Source: Neolewinella antarctica (GTDB taxonomy: Bacteria > Bacteroidota > Bacteroidia > Chitinophagales > Saprospiraceae). From it: a stretch of DNA of 64,000 nt. Position 1 is the first letter of the stretch, and the number at the start of each line of letters is the position of its first letter. The notes beneath the pieces are model-generated. The model had not been told where the DNA came from, made no database searches, and was given only the letters and a program-made list of their open reading frames with translations. Location: contig NZ_JAATJH010000001.1 in the NCBI RefSeq assembly GCF_011927835.1, positions 248,001 to 312,000 on the forward strand, in the 5' to 3' direction. Both the position numbers and the translations under genes were made by a program. This document shows, in pieces, positions 41,816 through 50,750 of the stretch.

Positions 41816-43057
41816 ATGGCCGAAATAACCCAAACGTACCAACTCAATGACCTTACGGACTTTATCCGCCGGGTATTTGCGCTCAATCTTCCCAGTGCGG
41901 TGTGGATTGCCGCCGAGATTGGCCAAGCCAACGAATCACGCGGCAACACCTGGCTGACGCTGGTCCAGAAGGAGCCGGACGGTGAGGGCATCATCGGTCA
42001 GCTCGATGGCGTCGTGTGGCAACGCTCTTTGGCCAAACTGCGAAGAACCTACGGGGTGAAAATGATTCGGAGCTTGTTTCAGGATGGTATGTCGGTCCGG
42101 CTCAAGGTGACTACCTCCTTCCACCAGCGGTACGGTTTGCGTTTAGTAGTTGAGGACATCGACCCGAGTCACACGCTCGGTGCACTGGAGCAACGCCGGC
42201 AAGAAACCCTCGCGGCGCTTGCGGCAGAAGGGCTGCTCAAAAAGAATAGCGGGCGCACCTTATCCACCACCCCCCTGAAGCTCGCCGTTATTTCTAGTGA
42301 CACGGCCGCCGGACTAGCCGATTTCCGAGACCAACTGGGTCAAAACCCTTACGGCTATGAATTTAGCTTGCGGCTTTTTCCGGCCGCCATGCAGGGAGCC
42401 CAGACCGGGCCGGAGGTCATCGCTCGCCTCAAACAGATCCTCAAGTGGGGAGAAACTTACGATGCGGTGGTGATCGTAAGGGGTGGGGGCGGACGGACGG
42501 ATTTAGCGGCTTTCGACAACGAAGCACTGGCCCGTACCGTTGCCGACTACACGCTACCCATCATCAGCGGCATCGGTCACGAGACGGACGACGCCGTGCT
42601 GGATCGCGTAGCCCATACGAGTTTAAAAACACCGACTGCCGTCGCCGTCTTTTTAATTGAGCGCGTAGCGCATTCGGAAGCAAAGCTACTTACGCTCAGC
42701 CGTGATCTTCAACGCCACGCCGCCGCTCACCTGTACCAAAGTCAGCGTTACGTCGATCGGATTCCAGCCGCGATCACTTCGGCCGCTACCGCGGCAATCA
42801 ACTACGAAGTTAACCGACTCGACCGCACGGCGCGGGAGGTAAAGTCTTTGCCCGCGCGACACTTACGGGAAGCGGCGGAACGAATTACCGGCTACGAAAA
42901 ATTATTGACGGCCCTGCGACCAGAAACCACCCTGGCGCGCGGCTACGCACTCGTTAGTCAGGACGGCCAATTATTGACGGCGCCCGATCAGTTGAGGTCC
43001 GGTAACGTGCAAATAAGGTTAAAGGGCGGCGAGATTACCCTGCGGCAGGCCAAATAG
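41816..43057 (+). CDS. xseA: exodeoxyribonuclease VII large subunit
   Basis: 413 residues. An N-terminal OB fold (VWIAAEIGQANESRGNTWLT, LDGVVWQRS) precedes the catalytic domain (LKLAVISSDTAAGLADFRDQ, VVIVRGGGGRTDLAAFDNEA, LPIISGIGHETDDAVLDRVA, KTPTAVAVFL) and a helical C-terminus ending in the usual LARGYALVSQDGQ and GEITL. It degrades single-stranded DNA with XseB, which is not encoded next to it here. A CACCTTTG box is 7 nt upstream of the ATG. Confidence 0.93.
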   Translation: MAEITQTYQLNDLTDFIRRVFALNLPSAVWIAAEIGQANESRGNTWLTLVQKEPDGEGIIGQLDGVVWQRSLAKLRRTYGVKMIRSLFQDGMSVRLKVTTSFHQRYGLRLVVEDIDPSHTLGALEQRRQETLAALAAEGLLKKNSGRTLSTTPLKLAVISSDTAAGLADFRDQLGQNPYGYEFSLRLFPAAMQGAQTGPEVIARLKQILKWGETYDAVVIVRGGGGRTDLAAFDNEALARTVADYTLPIISGIGHETDDAVLDRVAHTSLKTPTAVAVFLIERVAHSEAKLLTLSRDLQRHAAAHLYQSQRYVDRIPAAITSAATAAINYEVNRLDRTAREVKSLPARHLREAAERITGYEKLLTALRPETTLARGYALVSQDGQLLTAPDQLRSGNVQIRLKGGEITLRQAK

Positions 43058-43061
43058 TGGA

Positions 43062-43907
43062 TTACCGCCCCGCGGGAAGCTTACCGTCCACCCAGTTGGC
43101 TACGTAGCTGGCCACCTCCTTCCAGTCGGGTTCATTGTGGAGTTCGTGAAAGTAGCCGGGCCAGTTTTTGTAGGTGACCCACTCGCCGTTGCGACCGGCG
43201 AAAGCTTTGGAGGCATCCGCCGAAGTGATCCCGTCGGCGTCTCCGTGCATCAGTAGGGTAGGGACCCTGACGAGTCCGGTGTACCCATTTAACTGGTCGG
43301 CATTTTCTAGCATATCAATACCCGTTTGCGCACTCAGTGCACTGTGCACGTGCGGATCCGCCAGGTAGCGTTCCACAACGTAGGGATCACGGCTCAAGAG
43401 TCTGGTGTCCAGCCCATTTGGTTGCGTGAAGTCTGGTTTCAACCGACGCATCAGCTTGCCCAGGGTAAGCTGTACCGGATTGGGGCGAAAGGGTAATTGA
43501 ACGTGCGGAGCGGACACGATGGCGCCGGCGATTTTTGGGTTTCTGCGGATGAGGTAACGAAGAAGAATTTGCCCACCCATGCTGTGGCCGTACAAAAAGA
43601 TGGGTTTGCCGGGGTACCGCCGGCCACACTCGACGACCAGCGTGGCTACTTCGTCTACGTACTGCTTGTAGTCCGCCGCGAACCCTCGCTTTCCCCCGCT
43701 TCTGCCGTGGCCCGTGCGGTCGTAGCCCAGGCACGCCATGCCTCTTTCCGCAAAATATTTAGCGAGGTGGTCGTAGCGCCGGCAGTGTTCACCGAGCCCG
43801 TGCACGATACCCATCACCGCCCGGGGCGAGTTGGCTGACCACTCGACGGCGTAAATCTTGGTGCCCCGCTCGTCGATCCACGCGAATTCCTTAGTTTCTT
43901 GTGCCAT
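43062..43907 (-). CDS. alpha/beta hydrolase, monoacylglycerol lipase-like
   Basis: 281 residues from the ATG at 43907. The nucleophile elbow is YGHSMGGQ; MGIVHGLGEHCRRYDHLAKY and GYDRTGHGRSGGKRGF are typical of monoglyceride-lipase-like and lysophospholipase enzymes; the acid and His are in LLMHGDADGITS and GYFHELHNEPD. Cytoplasmic serine hydrolase of acyl glycerols or lysolipids. Its -7 box (TATTTTTG, 43922-43915) is 7 nt from the ATG and lies back to back with that of fmt. Confidence 0.87.
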   Translation of the reverse strand: MAQETKEFAWIDERGTKIYAVEWSANSPRAVMGIVHGLGEHCRRYDHLAKYFAERGMACLGYDRTGHGRSGGKRGFAADYKQYVDEVATLVVECGRRYPGKPIFLYGHSMGGQILLRYLIRRNPKIAGAIVSAPHVQLPFRPNPVQLTLGKLMRRLKPDFTQPNGLDTRLLSRDPYVVERYLADPHVHSALSAQTGIDMLENADQLNGYTGLVRVPTLLMHGDADGITSADASKAFAGRNGEWVTYKNWPGYFHELHNEPDWKEVASYVANWVDGKLPAGR

Positions 43908-43914
43908 GTTATGC

Positions 43915-43932
43915 CAAAAATAAGCAACTTCG
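43915..43932. promoter_or_regulatory. back-to-back divergent -7 boxes
   Basis: TATTTTTG on the minus strand (43922-43915, hydrolase) and CAACTTCG on the plus strand (43925-43932, fmt, 4 nt from its ATG). The plus box is a weak match. The two start codons are only 29 bp apart, so both transcripts must have almost no leader. Confidence 0.45.
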
Positions 43933-43936
43933 CGAC

Positions 43937-44872
43937 ATGAAGCCACGCATCGTTTTTATGGGCACGCCCGAGTTTGCCGTCCCCGCCCTCGAAATATTGA
44001 TCGCCGCCGACTATCCCGTCGTCGGTGTGGTCACGTCCACCGATAAGTACGGCGGGCGGGGCAACAAAACGCTGCTGGAATCGGCCGTTAAGAAGTGTGC
44101 CGTCAAGTACGGTATTCCCGTGCTTCAACCCAAAAACTTGAAGGCTGCCGACTTTCAGATTGAGCTGCGCGCGCTGCGCGCAGATTTACAGATTGTTGTT
44201 GCTTTCCGCATGCTTCCGGAGTCCGTCTGGGGTATGCCGAAATTGGGCACCTTCAATCTCCACGGTTCGCTTCTGCCGAAGTACCGGGGCGCGGCTCCGA
44301 TTAACTGGGCGGTCATTAAGGGCGAAACGGAATCGGGGTGTACCACCTTTAAGATCCAGCACGAGATCGATACGGGCGATATTCTTTTGCAGCACCGCAT
44401 TGCCATCGGGCCGGACGACACCGCCGGGGACCTACACGATCGAATGATGCTGGAGGGTGCCGAACTGGTACTGGATACGGTAAAGCTGCTGGAGGCGGGA
44501 GATTATACGCTCCAGGCGCAAGACGCCACCCAGGCCTGCCCGGCCCCCAAGCTCTTTCGGGAGAACTGTCAAATCGACTTTTCCGCCGCCGCACCGGCGG
44601 TACATAACTTTATCCGTGGCCTCAGCCCGTACCCCGCCGCCTGGACGATGCTGCAAAATGCGCAGGTAAAAGTTATTCGCTCTTCCCTGGAGGTAGTAAC
44701 TCACCACGACGAGCCGGGTACGATACTCACCGACGACAAAACGTTCCTAAAGGTCGCCGCTGACGGTGGGTACGTTCACGTGAAGGAACTCCAGCTAGCC
44801 GGCAAACGGCGGATGACGACGGAGGCTTTTCTGCGGGGTACTTCCTTACCGCCGGGTGCTACATTCGGGTAA
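43937..44872 (+). CDS. fmt: methionyl-tRNA formyltransferase
   Basis: 311 residues from the ATG at 43937. RIVFMGTPEFAVPALEIL, LGTFNLHGSLLPKYRGAAPI (Asn and His of the active site) and EIDTGDIL (catalytic Asp) are all present, with the C-terminal OB-like domain (FIRGLSPYPAAWTMLQ). It formylates initiator Met-tRNA from 10-formyl-THF. Monocistronic; an exact 16-bp repeat follows 55 bp after the stop. Confidence 0.95.
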   Translation: MKPRIVFMGTPEFAVPALEILIAADYPVVGVVTSTDKYGGRGNKTLLESAVKKCAVKYGIPVLQPKNLKAADFQIELRALRADLQIVVAFRMLPESVWGMPKLGTFNLHGSLLPKYRGAAPINWAVIKGETESGCTTFKIQHEIDTGDILLQHRIAIGPDDTAGDLHDRMMLEGAELVLDTVKLLEAGDYTLQAQDATQACPAPKLFRENCQIDFSAAAPAVHNFIRGLSPYPAAWTMLQNAQVKVIRSSLEVVTHHDEPGTILTDDKTFLKVAADGGYVHVKELQLAGKRRMTTEAFLRGTSLPPGATFG

Positions 44873-44927
44873 CCGGTGGCAGGTCTGCTATGGTAGTCGA
44901 GCCAACTATAGTTTACGAACCACCCTG

Positions 44928-44943
44928 GCACCCGCGACCGCGC
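44928..44943 (+). repeat. exact 16-bp GC repeat (intergenic)
   Basis: GCACCCGCGACCGCGC, 8 bp before the heptamer hairpin. Confidence 0.85.
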
Positions 44944-44949
44944 CATATT

Positions 44950-45066
<117 letters not shown>

Positions 45067-45069
45067 CAC

Positions 45070-47310
45070 CTACTGAAGCGCCCAGCGCCACCCCAAGAAC
45101 AGCCGCCGCCCCTGATTGGACGCGTAAACGTACGATGGGTCGAACGTCAGTCCGTTGGGGTTGCCCGGGGTAGACAGCGCGCTACCGTCCGGACCGAACT
45201 CCACCCGCTCGTCGAAGGGATCGAAAGAGCGGGCGATGCTGTTGGCCGGCGGGGTGTAGTTAAGCAGGTTCTTGACGCCGCCGTACACTTCCATCCCGTT
45301 CGCAAAAGTTTTGGTGATCTGGATGTTCTGGGTCGAGAACCAGCCGGAATCCGTATCGCGGTCATCGAGGGGGCCCAGGAGGGGTAAATCCAGTGGGCCG
45401 TACACGTTGCCCGTGTAGTCAAAGCGCACCTGACGGCGGAGCCAGGGCACCCCGATGCGCCACACGCCGGAGTAGGTTTCGGTCAGCAGTTGCCGCTCCC
45501 GTACGCCTTCCTCGACGGTGAATACGTCCTGCGCGTTGACGCCGACATTGACGGTTGCGCCACCGCGAAAACTTACGTCGGTGGACAGGCTCACGCCCTG
45601 CGACACGGCTCGGCCATTAAGGTTGGCGTAGATGATCTGATTGGAGTTCGTTTCGTAATCGGGTAAAATTCGATTACTGAAGTGGGTGTACCAGGTGGAG
45701 GCATCGAAAGTCCACACCGCGCCGTTGCGAGCAAAGTGCTTTTTCACGTAGTTCACGTTGGCGTTCCAACTTCGTTCCGGGAGCAGTTCGTCCGCGAATA
45801 CAACGTCGCGGGCACCGGTGAGCGCGGCGTGGTCCTCGGTGAACACGTTAGCCACGCGGTAGCCGTTACCGACGCTGAGGCGCACGGTATTTTGCAGGTT
45901 TTTAGAAGACCACTTGTAATTCAGCCGGGGCGTGAAAATATTGCCGTGGCGGTTGTCGTGGTCGTACCGGATACCACCGAGGAGGGTGTGCTGTTCGTTA
46001 ATCCTTAGTTCGTCTTGCACAAACACGCCGGGCAGAGAAATCTTTGAGAGTGTCGGCGTGGCCGGGGTGTTGTCGTCGTAGCGCGTGTGTCGGTAGCTAG
46101 CACCTACCAGTAAATTGTGACCGCCGAATTCTTCCCGGTAAGTCAGTTGGCCGAAGCCGACGTACTGCGTGGCGTCGTACACCGTTTCGCCGTACACCGA
46201 ATTTTGGTAGTGGCCGTTGGCACTGAATTGGAAAGTGATATTTTGTGGCACCGGCAGTTCGTAGGTTCCGAAGGTTTCCCAACGGTTCGTATAAATAGAT
46301 TCGCCGTACACGTTGTTACCGCCCCGGTCAGCACGGGTCCAGTCCATCTCTCCGCCCCAACGATCCTCGTACAGGTACCGGGCGGCCACGTTGAATGCCT
46401 TGCCGCTAGCGCGCGCAAATGACCATTTGTTGAATACAGAGATTCTATCCTGTAGTGTCAGATCGGTAAATCCATCTCCGTTCTTATCGATGGGGTTTTG
46501 GTAGTTGAAATAGCTGACGCCGAGTAAGGTAGAAGCATTACCGACGTTTGCTTTGAAGCCTAAGTCCGTATTCACTTCCCCCCAGGCGCTGGTGAGGATG
46601 TCGGCACTAAATTTTGGCGCGTTGTCGGGAGATTTAGTAATGATGTTGATCAGACCACCGACCGCTTCGGAACCGTAAAGGGTCGACGCGGGTCCTTTGA
46701 CGATCTCAACGCGTTCGATCAGGCTCTGGGGGATTCCGGTCAGTCCGTACACTGTCGACAGGCCGCTGACGATCGGCATACCGTCGATCAGCACCATCGT
46801 GTACGGTCCTTCAAGTCCATTAATGTGAATATCTCCGGTGTTACAAACGCTGCAATTCAATTGCGGCCGCACACCATTTACGGTCTGCAGGCTTTCAAAA
46901 ATGCTGGGCGTGGGGTTGGCCTTGAAGTACTCAGCCGTGAAAACCTCGACGGGTACCGGGCTAGCGCTTCTGCTGGCTGGGCGCAGAGTCCCGGTGACGA
47001 CGATATCTTGTAATGTAGCTGCTGAAGGTTGAAGCGTGATAGCGACGGGACCAGTAGGGGTGGAAGAAACATCGAAGTCAGTCGTTACATACCCTACGGC
47101 GGATACTTTAAGCTGTTTATCACCCGCCACGGTAAGCGAGAATGTACCGTCCAACTCAGCGACGGTTCCAGAGCTTGTCTGTCCGGTAAGTATCGTGGCG
47201 TATGGCACACCCATGCCATCTATATCCATAACGGTTCCGGAAACTGTAGTTTGGGCGCTGACGCCGGTGCCGAGAAAAAGGGCAAGGAGCAAAAGTAAGT
47301 ATCTCATCAT
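45070..47310 (-). CDS. TonB-dependent receptor
   Basis: 746 residues: signal peptide (MMRYLLLLLALFLGTGVSAQ), a carboxypeptidase-like N-terminal domain (TVSGTVMDIDGMGVPYATIL), plug domain (LQDIVVTGTLRPASRSASPV, LIDGMPIVSGLSTVYGLTGI, VEIVKGPASTLYGSEAVGG) and a 22-strand-type barrel ending LFLGWRWALQ. The plug contains a Cys-x-x-Cys (LNCSVCNTGDI) common in metal-uptake receptors. The divergent DtxR/MntR-family gene and the shared palindrome suggest iron or manganese import. The -7 box TATCTTTG is 4 nt from the ATG. Confidence 0.9.
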   Translation of the reverse strand: MMRYLLLLLALFLGTGVSAQTTVSGTVMDIDGMGVPYATILTGQTSSGTVAELDGTFSLTVAGDKQLKVSAVGYVTTDFDVSSTPTGPVAITLQPSAATLQDIVVTGTLRPASRSASPVPVEVFTAEYFKANPTPSIFESLQTVNGVRPQLNCSVCNTGDIHINGLEGPYTMVLIDGMPIVSGLSTVYGLTGIPQSLIERVEIVKGPASTLYGSEAVGGLINIITKSPDNAPKFSADILTSAWGEVNTDLGFKANVGNASTLLGVSYFNYQNPIDKNGDGFTDLTLQDRISVFNKWSFARASGKAFNVAARYLYEDRWGGEMDWTRADRGGNNVYGESIYTNRWETFGTYELPVPQNITFQFSANGHYQNSVYGETVYDATQYVGFGQLTYREEFGGHNLLVGASYRHTRYDDNTPATPTLSKISLPGVFVQDELRINEQHTLLGGIRYDHDNRHGNIFTPRLNYKWSSKNLQNTVRLSVGNGYRVANVFTEDHAALTGARDVVFADELLPERSWNANVNYVKKHFARNGAVWTFDASTWYTHFSNRILPDYETNSNQIIYANLNGRAVSQGVSLSTDVSFRGGATVNVGVNAQDVFTVEEGVRERQLLTETYSGVWRIGVPWLRRQVRFDYTGNVYGPLDLPLLGPLDDRDTDSGWFSTQNIQITKTFANGMEVYGGVKNLLNYTPPANSIARSFDPFDERVEFGPDGSALSTPGNPNGLTFDPSYVYASNQGRRLFLGWRWALQ

Positions 47311-47314
47311 ACCG

Positions 47315-47322
47315 CAAAGATA
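47315..47322 (-). promoter_or_regulatory. receptor -7 box TATCTTTG, 4 nt from the start codon
   Basis: Perfect TAnnTTTG on the minus strand, followed by CGGT and the ATG at 47310. The operator at 47337-47360 covers the -33 side of this promoter. Confidence 0.65.
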
Positions 47323-47336
47323 GGTCGCTTAACTTA

Positions 47337-47360
47337 TAAAGTTAGACTAGTCTAACTTTA
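47337..47360. promoter_or_regulatory. 24-bp palindromic operator (DtxR-family type)
   Basis: A perfect 24-bp palindrome, half-site TAAAGTTAGACT. Its core GTTAGAC/GTCTAAC resembles the DtxR/IdeR box (TTAGGTTAGSCTAACCTAA). It lies between the receptor and the regulator, over the receptor's -33 region; binding by the neighbouring regulator is inference. Confidence 0.75.
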
Positions 47361-47428
47361 AATTTAAAATAACCTACCGTGCTTTAGCTGTGTGGATTCT
47401 TCCACGTTGAAAAGAAGTAACCGCGCCG

Positions 47429-47436
47429 TATCTTTC
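47429..47436 (+). promoter_or_regulatory. regulator -7 box TATCTTTC, 4 nt from the start codon
   Basis: TTG at 47407-47409, 19 nt spacer, TATCTTTC, then CCCC and the ATG at 47441. Predicts a leaderless transcript. Confidence 0.6.
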
Positions 47437-47440
47437 CCCC

Positions 47441-48094
47441 ATGCCATCACCTACCGTAGAGAATTATCTAAAGGCCATGTTTAGTCTTTCCGACGCGGAG
47501 GGAAGCGTCAGTGCGTCCGAACTCGGCCGATCACTCGGGGTCAGTACACCTTCGGTCAGTAGCATGGTCCGAAAATTAGCTGCTTTGGATCTGGTAGCAT
47601 ACGTAAAGTACCAACCACTCAAACTAACTGCCTCGGGGCGCAAGGCCGCCGCGCTCGTTATCCGCAAACACCGCTTAACGGAGATGTTTCTCGTGGAAAA
47701 GATGGGTTTTGGCTGGGAAGAGGTGCACGTGATCGCCGAGCAAGTCGAACACGTAAAAAGCCCGGCATTCTTTGCCCGCATGGACAAACTTTTGGGTTAC
47801 CCCACTGTCGACCCGCACGGTTCCCCCATCCCGTCGCCGGAAGGAACCATTACCGACCTGCGCAAACACCAAAAGTTAAGCGACCGGCAGCCTGGTGAAA
47901 AGGTCCGCATTGTTGGTCTCGCTCATTCCTCCAACGATTTCCTTCTCTATTTGAACGAGCGAGGCATTGCACTCAAAACCGCCCTGACCATTCTTCGCCG
48001 GGAAATTTATGACGGCTCCCTCACGGTGAATTATGACGACAAAAAGGATGTCGTCCTTTCTAAAGTCGTTGCCGATAAGCTACTCGTGGAGTAG
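47441..48094 (+). CDS. DtxR/MntR-family metal-dependent repressor
   Basis: 217 residues. Winged-helix N-terminus (SASELGRSLGVSTPSVSSMV), dimerisation and metal-binding domain (RKHRLTEMFLVEKMGFGWEE, HVIAEQVEHVKSPAF) and a C-terminal FeoA/SH3-like domain (KVRIVGLAHSSNDFLLYLNE). It should repress metal uptake when loaded with Fe2+ or Mn2+, most likely through the 24-bp palindrome upstream. Metal identity cannot be told from sequence. Confidence 0.9.
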   Translation: MPSPTVENYLKAMFSLSDAEGSVSASELGRSLGVSTPSVSSMVRKLAALDLVAYVKYQPLKLTASGRKAAALVIRKHRLTEMFLVEKMGFGWEEVHVIAEQVEHVKSPAFFARMDKLLGYPTVDPHGSPIPSPEGTITDLRKHQKLSDRQPGEKVRIVGLAHSSNDFLLYLNERGIALKTALTILRREIYDGSLTVNYDDKKDVVLSKVVADKLLVE

Positions 48095-48150
48095 AAAGTA
48101 GTCGCTACCACTGTAAGTCGTATATGCCGACCGATGCCCGCTGAATTTCA

Positions 48151-48690
48151 TTATACATTCCCTGCGGACTCCTGAATGGTCGCCAGGTAATTGTTCAGCC
48201 GTTCCATGGGCTTAACGACGGCCACCCGACCGGAGCGGACGAACTCGAAAATACCGAAATCTCGCAACTCGTCCAGCAAAGCAGTGGTCTCCGCTTCGTG
48301 CCCCGTCTTTTCGATCACTACGTATTCCGATTCGATGAGTAATACCCGCGCATTGTGTTTACGAACGATCCGCTCCACCCGGTCTCCATTATTGAAGGCC
48401 GAAGTAGGCACCTTGTAGAGCGCTATTTCCTGGTGTACGACCTCCTCGTCGGTATAATAAAACGCTTTGAGCACATCCACCTGCTTGTCTAGTTGCGCGC
48501 GCAGTTTCTGTACCACGCCCTCGGTTACGTCCACCACAATTGTAAAACGGTGGATCGTCGGGTCGGAGCTTTGGCTGGTCGTGAGGCTGGAGATATTGAT
48601 GTTGCGACGGTTGAAAATACCGACTACGCGCGAGAGCAGGCCGGCGTGATCTTCCGTGAAGACGGTTATGGTAAAGGTTTTGGTTTGCAT
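48151..48690 (-). CDS. ilvN: acetolactate synthase small (regulatory) subunit
   Basis: 179 residues with an N-terminal ACT domain (TITVFTEDHAGLLSRVVGIF, RRNINISSLTTSQSSDPTIH) and the C-terminal IlvN domain (ELRDFGIFEFVRSGRVAVVK). It confers valine feedback inhibition on IlvB. Third gene of the ilv operon; 271 bp separate it from ilvB, part of which is a CCCTCTCC-type repeat. Confidence 0.92.
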   Translation of the reverse strand: MQTKTFTITVFTEDHAGLLSRVVGIFNRRNINISSLTTSQSSDPTIHRFTIVVDVTEGVVQKLRAQLDKQVDVLKAFYYTDEEVVHQEIALYKVPTSAFNNGDRVERIVRKHNARVLLIESEYVVIEKTGHEAETTALLDELRDFGIFEFVRSGRVAVVKPMERLNNYLATIQESAGNV

Positions 48691-48868
48691 GTTTTTCTTG
48701 AAAATTTTGCGTGCATTGAGTTTACCACCGGAGGGTCAGCTACGCCATACTGCGTGCACCAGAGGAAGTAGAAGAAATAAGAGGCTACGGGTGATTAAGC
48801 CATTATTGAATTACTCGCGGCTAAGTAAAGATCTCAAAATGGTAGCGCTACGTCATGACGCTCAGGAT

Positions 48869-48914
48869 GTCTCCCCCCTCCTCTTCTGAAGAGGGGCCGG
48901 GGGGGGAGAGGGCT
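48869..48914. repeat. CCCTCTCC-type palindromic repeat, copy 4
   Basis: CTCCCCCCTCCTCTTCTGAA followed by GAGGGGCCGGGGGGGGAGAG. It interrupts the ilvB-ilvN spacing and could attenuate read-through into ilvN. Confidence 0.65.
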
Positions 48915-48961
48915 ATAGTACTTTGATAACTCAGATGTCAATGAAACATTATGCCCGCCCT

Positions 48962-50710
48962 CTACAAATCCTCCACCCCCAAACAAACATCACTAACCCC
49001 CTTACCACTCGGCACCATCGGAAAAACGTTATCCTCCTTAACGGTATGTACGTGCAGCAAATAAGGGCCGTCGTGCCCCAGCATCTCAGCGATGGCTTCC
49101 TTCACCTCGGCTGGGTTGCGGATCGTGCGGCCGGGGACGCCGAAGCCTTTTGCGATGGTAATGAAATCTGGGTTTTGGAGCTCTACCGAGCTGTAGCGTT
49201 TCTTGTGGAACAGTTGCTGCCACTGGCGGACCATGCCGAGGTAGTTGTTGTCAAGTAAAACGATCTTGACGCCGACGTTCCACTGCGCGCACAGGCCGAG
49301 TTCCTGCAGGGTCATCTGAAATCCGCCGTCTCCAATAAAGGAGATTGTTTGCCGGCTCGGGTCTGCGTACTTGGCGCCGAAAGCGGCGGGTAGGCCGTAA
49401 CCCATCGTCCCCGCACCACCGGAACTGACCCACTGGTCGTGTCCCTTATATTCGTAATAGCGAGCTGCCATCATTTGGTGCTGGCCGACGTCGGTGCAGA
49501 CGATCGCTTTACCGTCCGTCTGATTACTAACTTCCCGGATGACCTGGCCCATCCGAATTTCGCCGTCCGCCGTGGGCGTGATCGCTTCGCTAATGACGCG
49601 CTCGTGCTCGATTCGGTCACACTCCTTAAAGCGAGCTACCCAATCCGGATGCGTTCTTTCGTCGACGGCTTTGATCAGTTCTTCCAACGCCTCCCGGGCA
49701 TCACCGAGGATCGGCGCGTGCGCCCGCACGTTCTTGTGAATTTCCGCCGGATCGACTTCAATGTGAACCACCTTGCTGGTCGGGAGGTAAGTACTTAATT
49801 TGCCGGTCACCCGGTCGTCGAAGCGCATACCGATGGCCACGATAACGTCGGCGTCATTCTGCAGGAAGTTGGCACCGTAGTTGCCGTGCATGCCCAGCAT
49901 ACCGGTGAAGAGAGGATGATCGTTCGGAATGGCCGACAGGCCGTGGCAAGTTGCGCCGACGGGAATGCCCGTTTTATCCACGAATTTCCGAAATACGGAC
50001 TGCGCGTGCGCAATGTGGATGCCGTGCCCGGCCAGAATCATTGGGCGTTCGGCGTTGTTGATGAGCTCGGCGGCCGCCTCGATCTGGCTTTTCTGAATTT
50101 TGTTGTGTGGTACGTAACTGCGGATCGAAAGGTGGTCGGGATAAACGAAGTCAACCATGGCCAACTGAGCATCCTTCGTAATGTCAATCAACACGGGGCC
50201 GGGCCGGCCACTGTTGGCAATGAAGAAAGCCTTTTTAAATACCCACCCGATGTCTTTCGGGTCGGTGATCTGGTAATTCCATTTGGTTGCCGGGATGGTG
50301 CAATTGATCACGTCGACTTCCTGAAAAGCATCGCTTCCCAGCAAGGAGCTAGGCACCTGGCCGGTGATGGCTACTAGGGGTAAGGAATCCAGCAATGCAT
50401 CACAAAGCCCAGTTAGTAAATTCGTCGCGCCGGGCCCGGAGGTTGCCATGCAGACACCGGTCTGTCGCTTAATGCGGGCGTAACCTTCCGCAGCGTGGAT
50501 GGCACCCTGTTCGTGGCGGGCCAGGATGTGCGTCAGCCGGTCCTCAAAGTCGATGAGTGCATCGTACACGGGCATAATCGCACCGCCGGGGTAACCGAAA
50601 ATAGTATCTACGCCTTCGTTAACTAGACACTGTAGAAGCGCGTGGGCGCCATTCATGTGTTCCGTTTCGGCTACTTGACCGTTTGATGTTGCTTCGATGT
50701 TCTTAGTCAT
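48962..50710 (-). CDS. ilvB: acetolactate synthase large subunit
   Basis: 582 residues, a ThDP-dependent enzyme that condenses pyruvate (or pyruvate plus 2-oxobutyrate) in Val/Leu/Ile synthesis. Catalytic Glu in [37 protein letters not shown]/pyruvate region ending [17 protein letters not shown]; ThDP-Mg motif [20 protein letters not shown] and [12 protein letters not shown]. It starts 40 nt after ilvD. Confidence 0.96.
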   Translation of the reverse strand: MTKNIEATSNGQVAETEHMNGAHALLQCLVNEGVDTIFGYPGGAIMPVYDALIDFEDRLTHILARHEQGAIHAAEGYARIKRQTGVCMATSGPGATNLLTGLCDALLDSLPLVAITGQVPSSLLGSDAFQEVDVINCTIPATKWNYQITDPKDIGWVFKKAFFIANSGRPGPVLIDITKDAQLAMVDFVYPDHLSIRSYVPHNKIQKSQIEAAAELINNAERPMILAGHGIHIAHAQSVFRKFVDKTGIPVGATCHGLSAIPNDHPLFTGMLGMHGNYGANFLQNDADVIVAIGMRFDDRVTGKLSTYLPTSKVVHIEVDPAEIHKNVRAHAPILGDAREALEELIKAVDERTHPDWVARFKECDRIEHERVISEAITPTADGEIRMGQVIREVSNQTDGKAIVCTDVGQHQMMAARYYEYKGHDQWVSSGGAGTMGYGLPAAFGAKYADPSRQTISFIGDGGFQMTLQELGLCAQWNVGVKIVLLDNNYLGMVRQWQQLFHKKRYSSVELQNPDFITIAKGFGVPGRTIRNPAEVKEAIAEMLGHDGPYLLHVHTVKEDNVFPMVPSGKGVSDVCLGVEDL

Positions 50711-50750
50711 AATGCGATAATTCCAAGTTCAATAAATTAGCCAGGGTTTT

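Noticed and set aside
47258-47273. GCGCTGACGCCGGTGC in the TonB receptor signal-peptide region as another repeat copy
   Set aside because: Three mismatches and located in a coding region whose residues are expected for a signal-peptide cleavage site.
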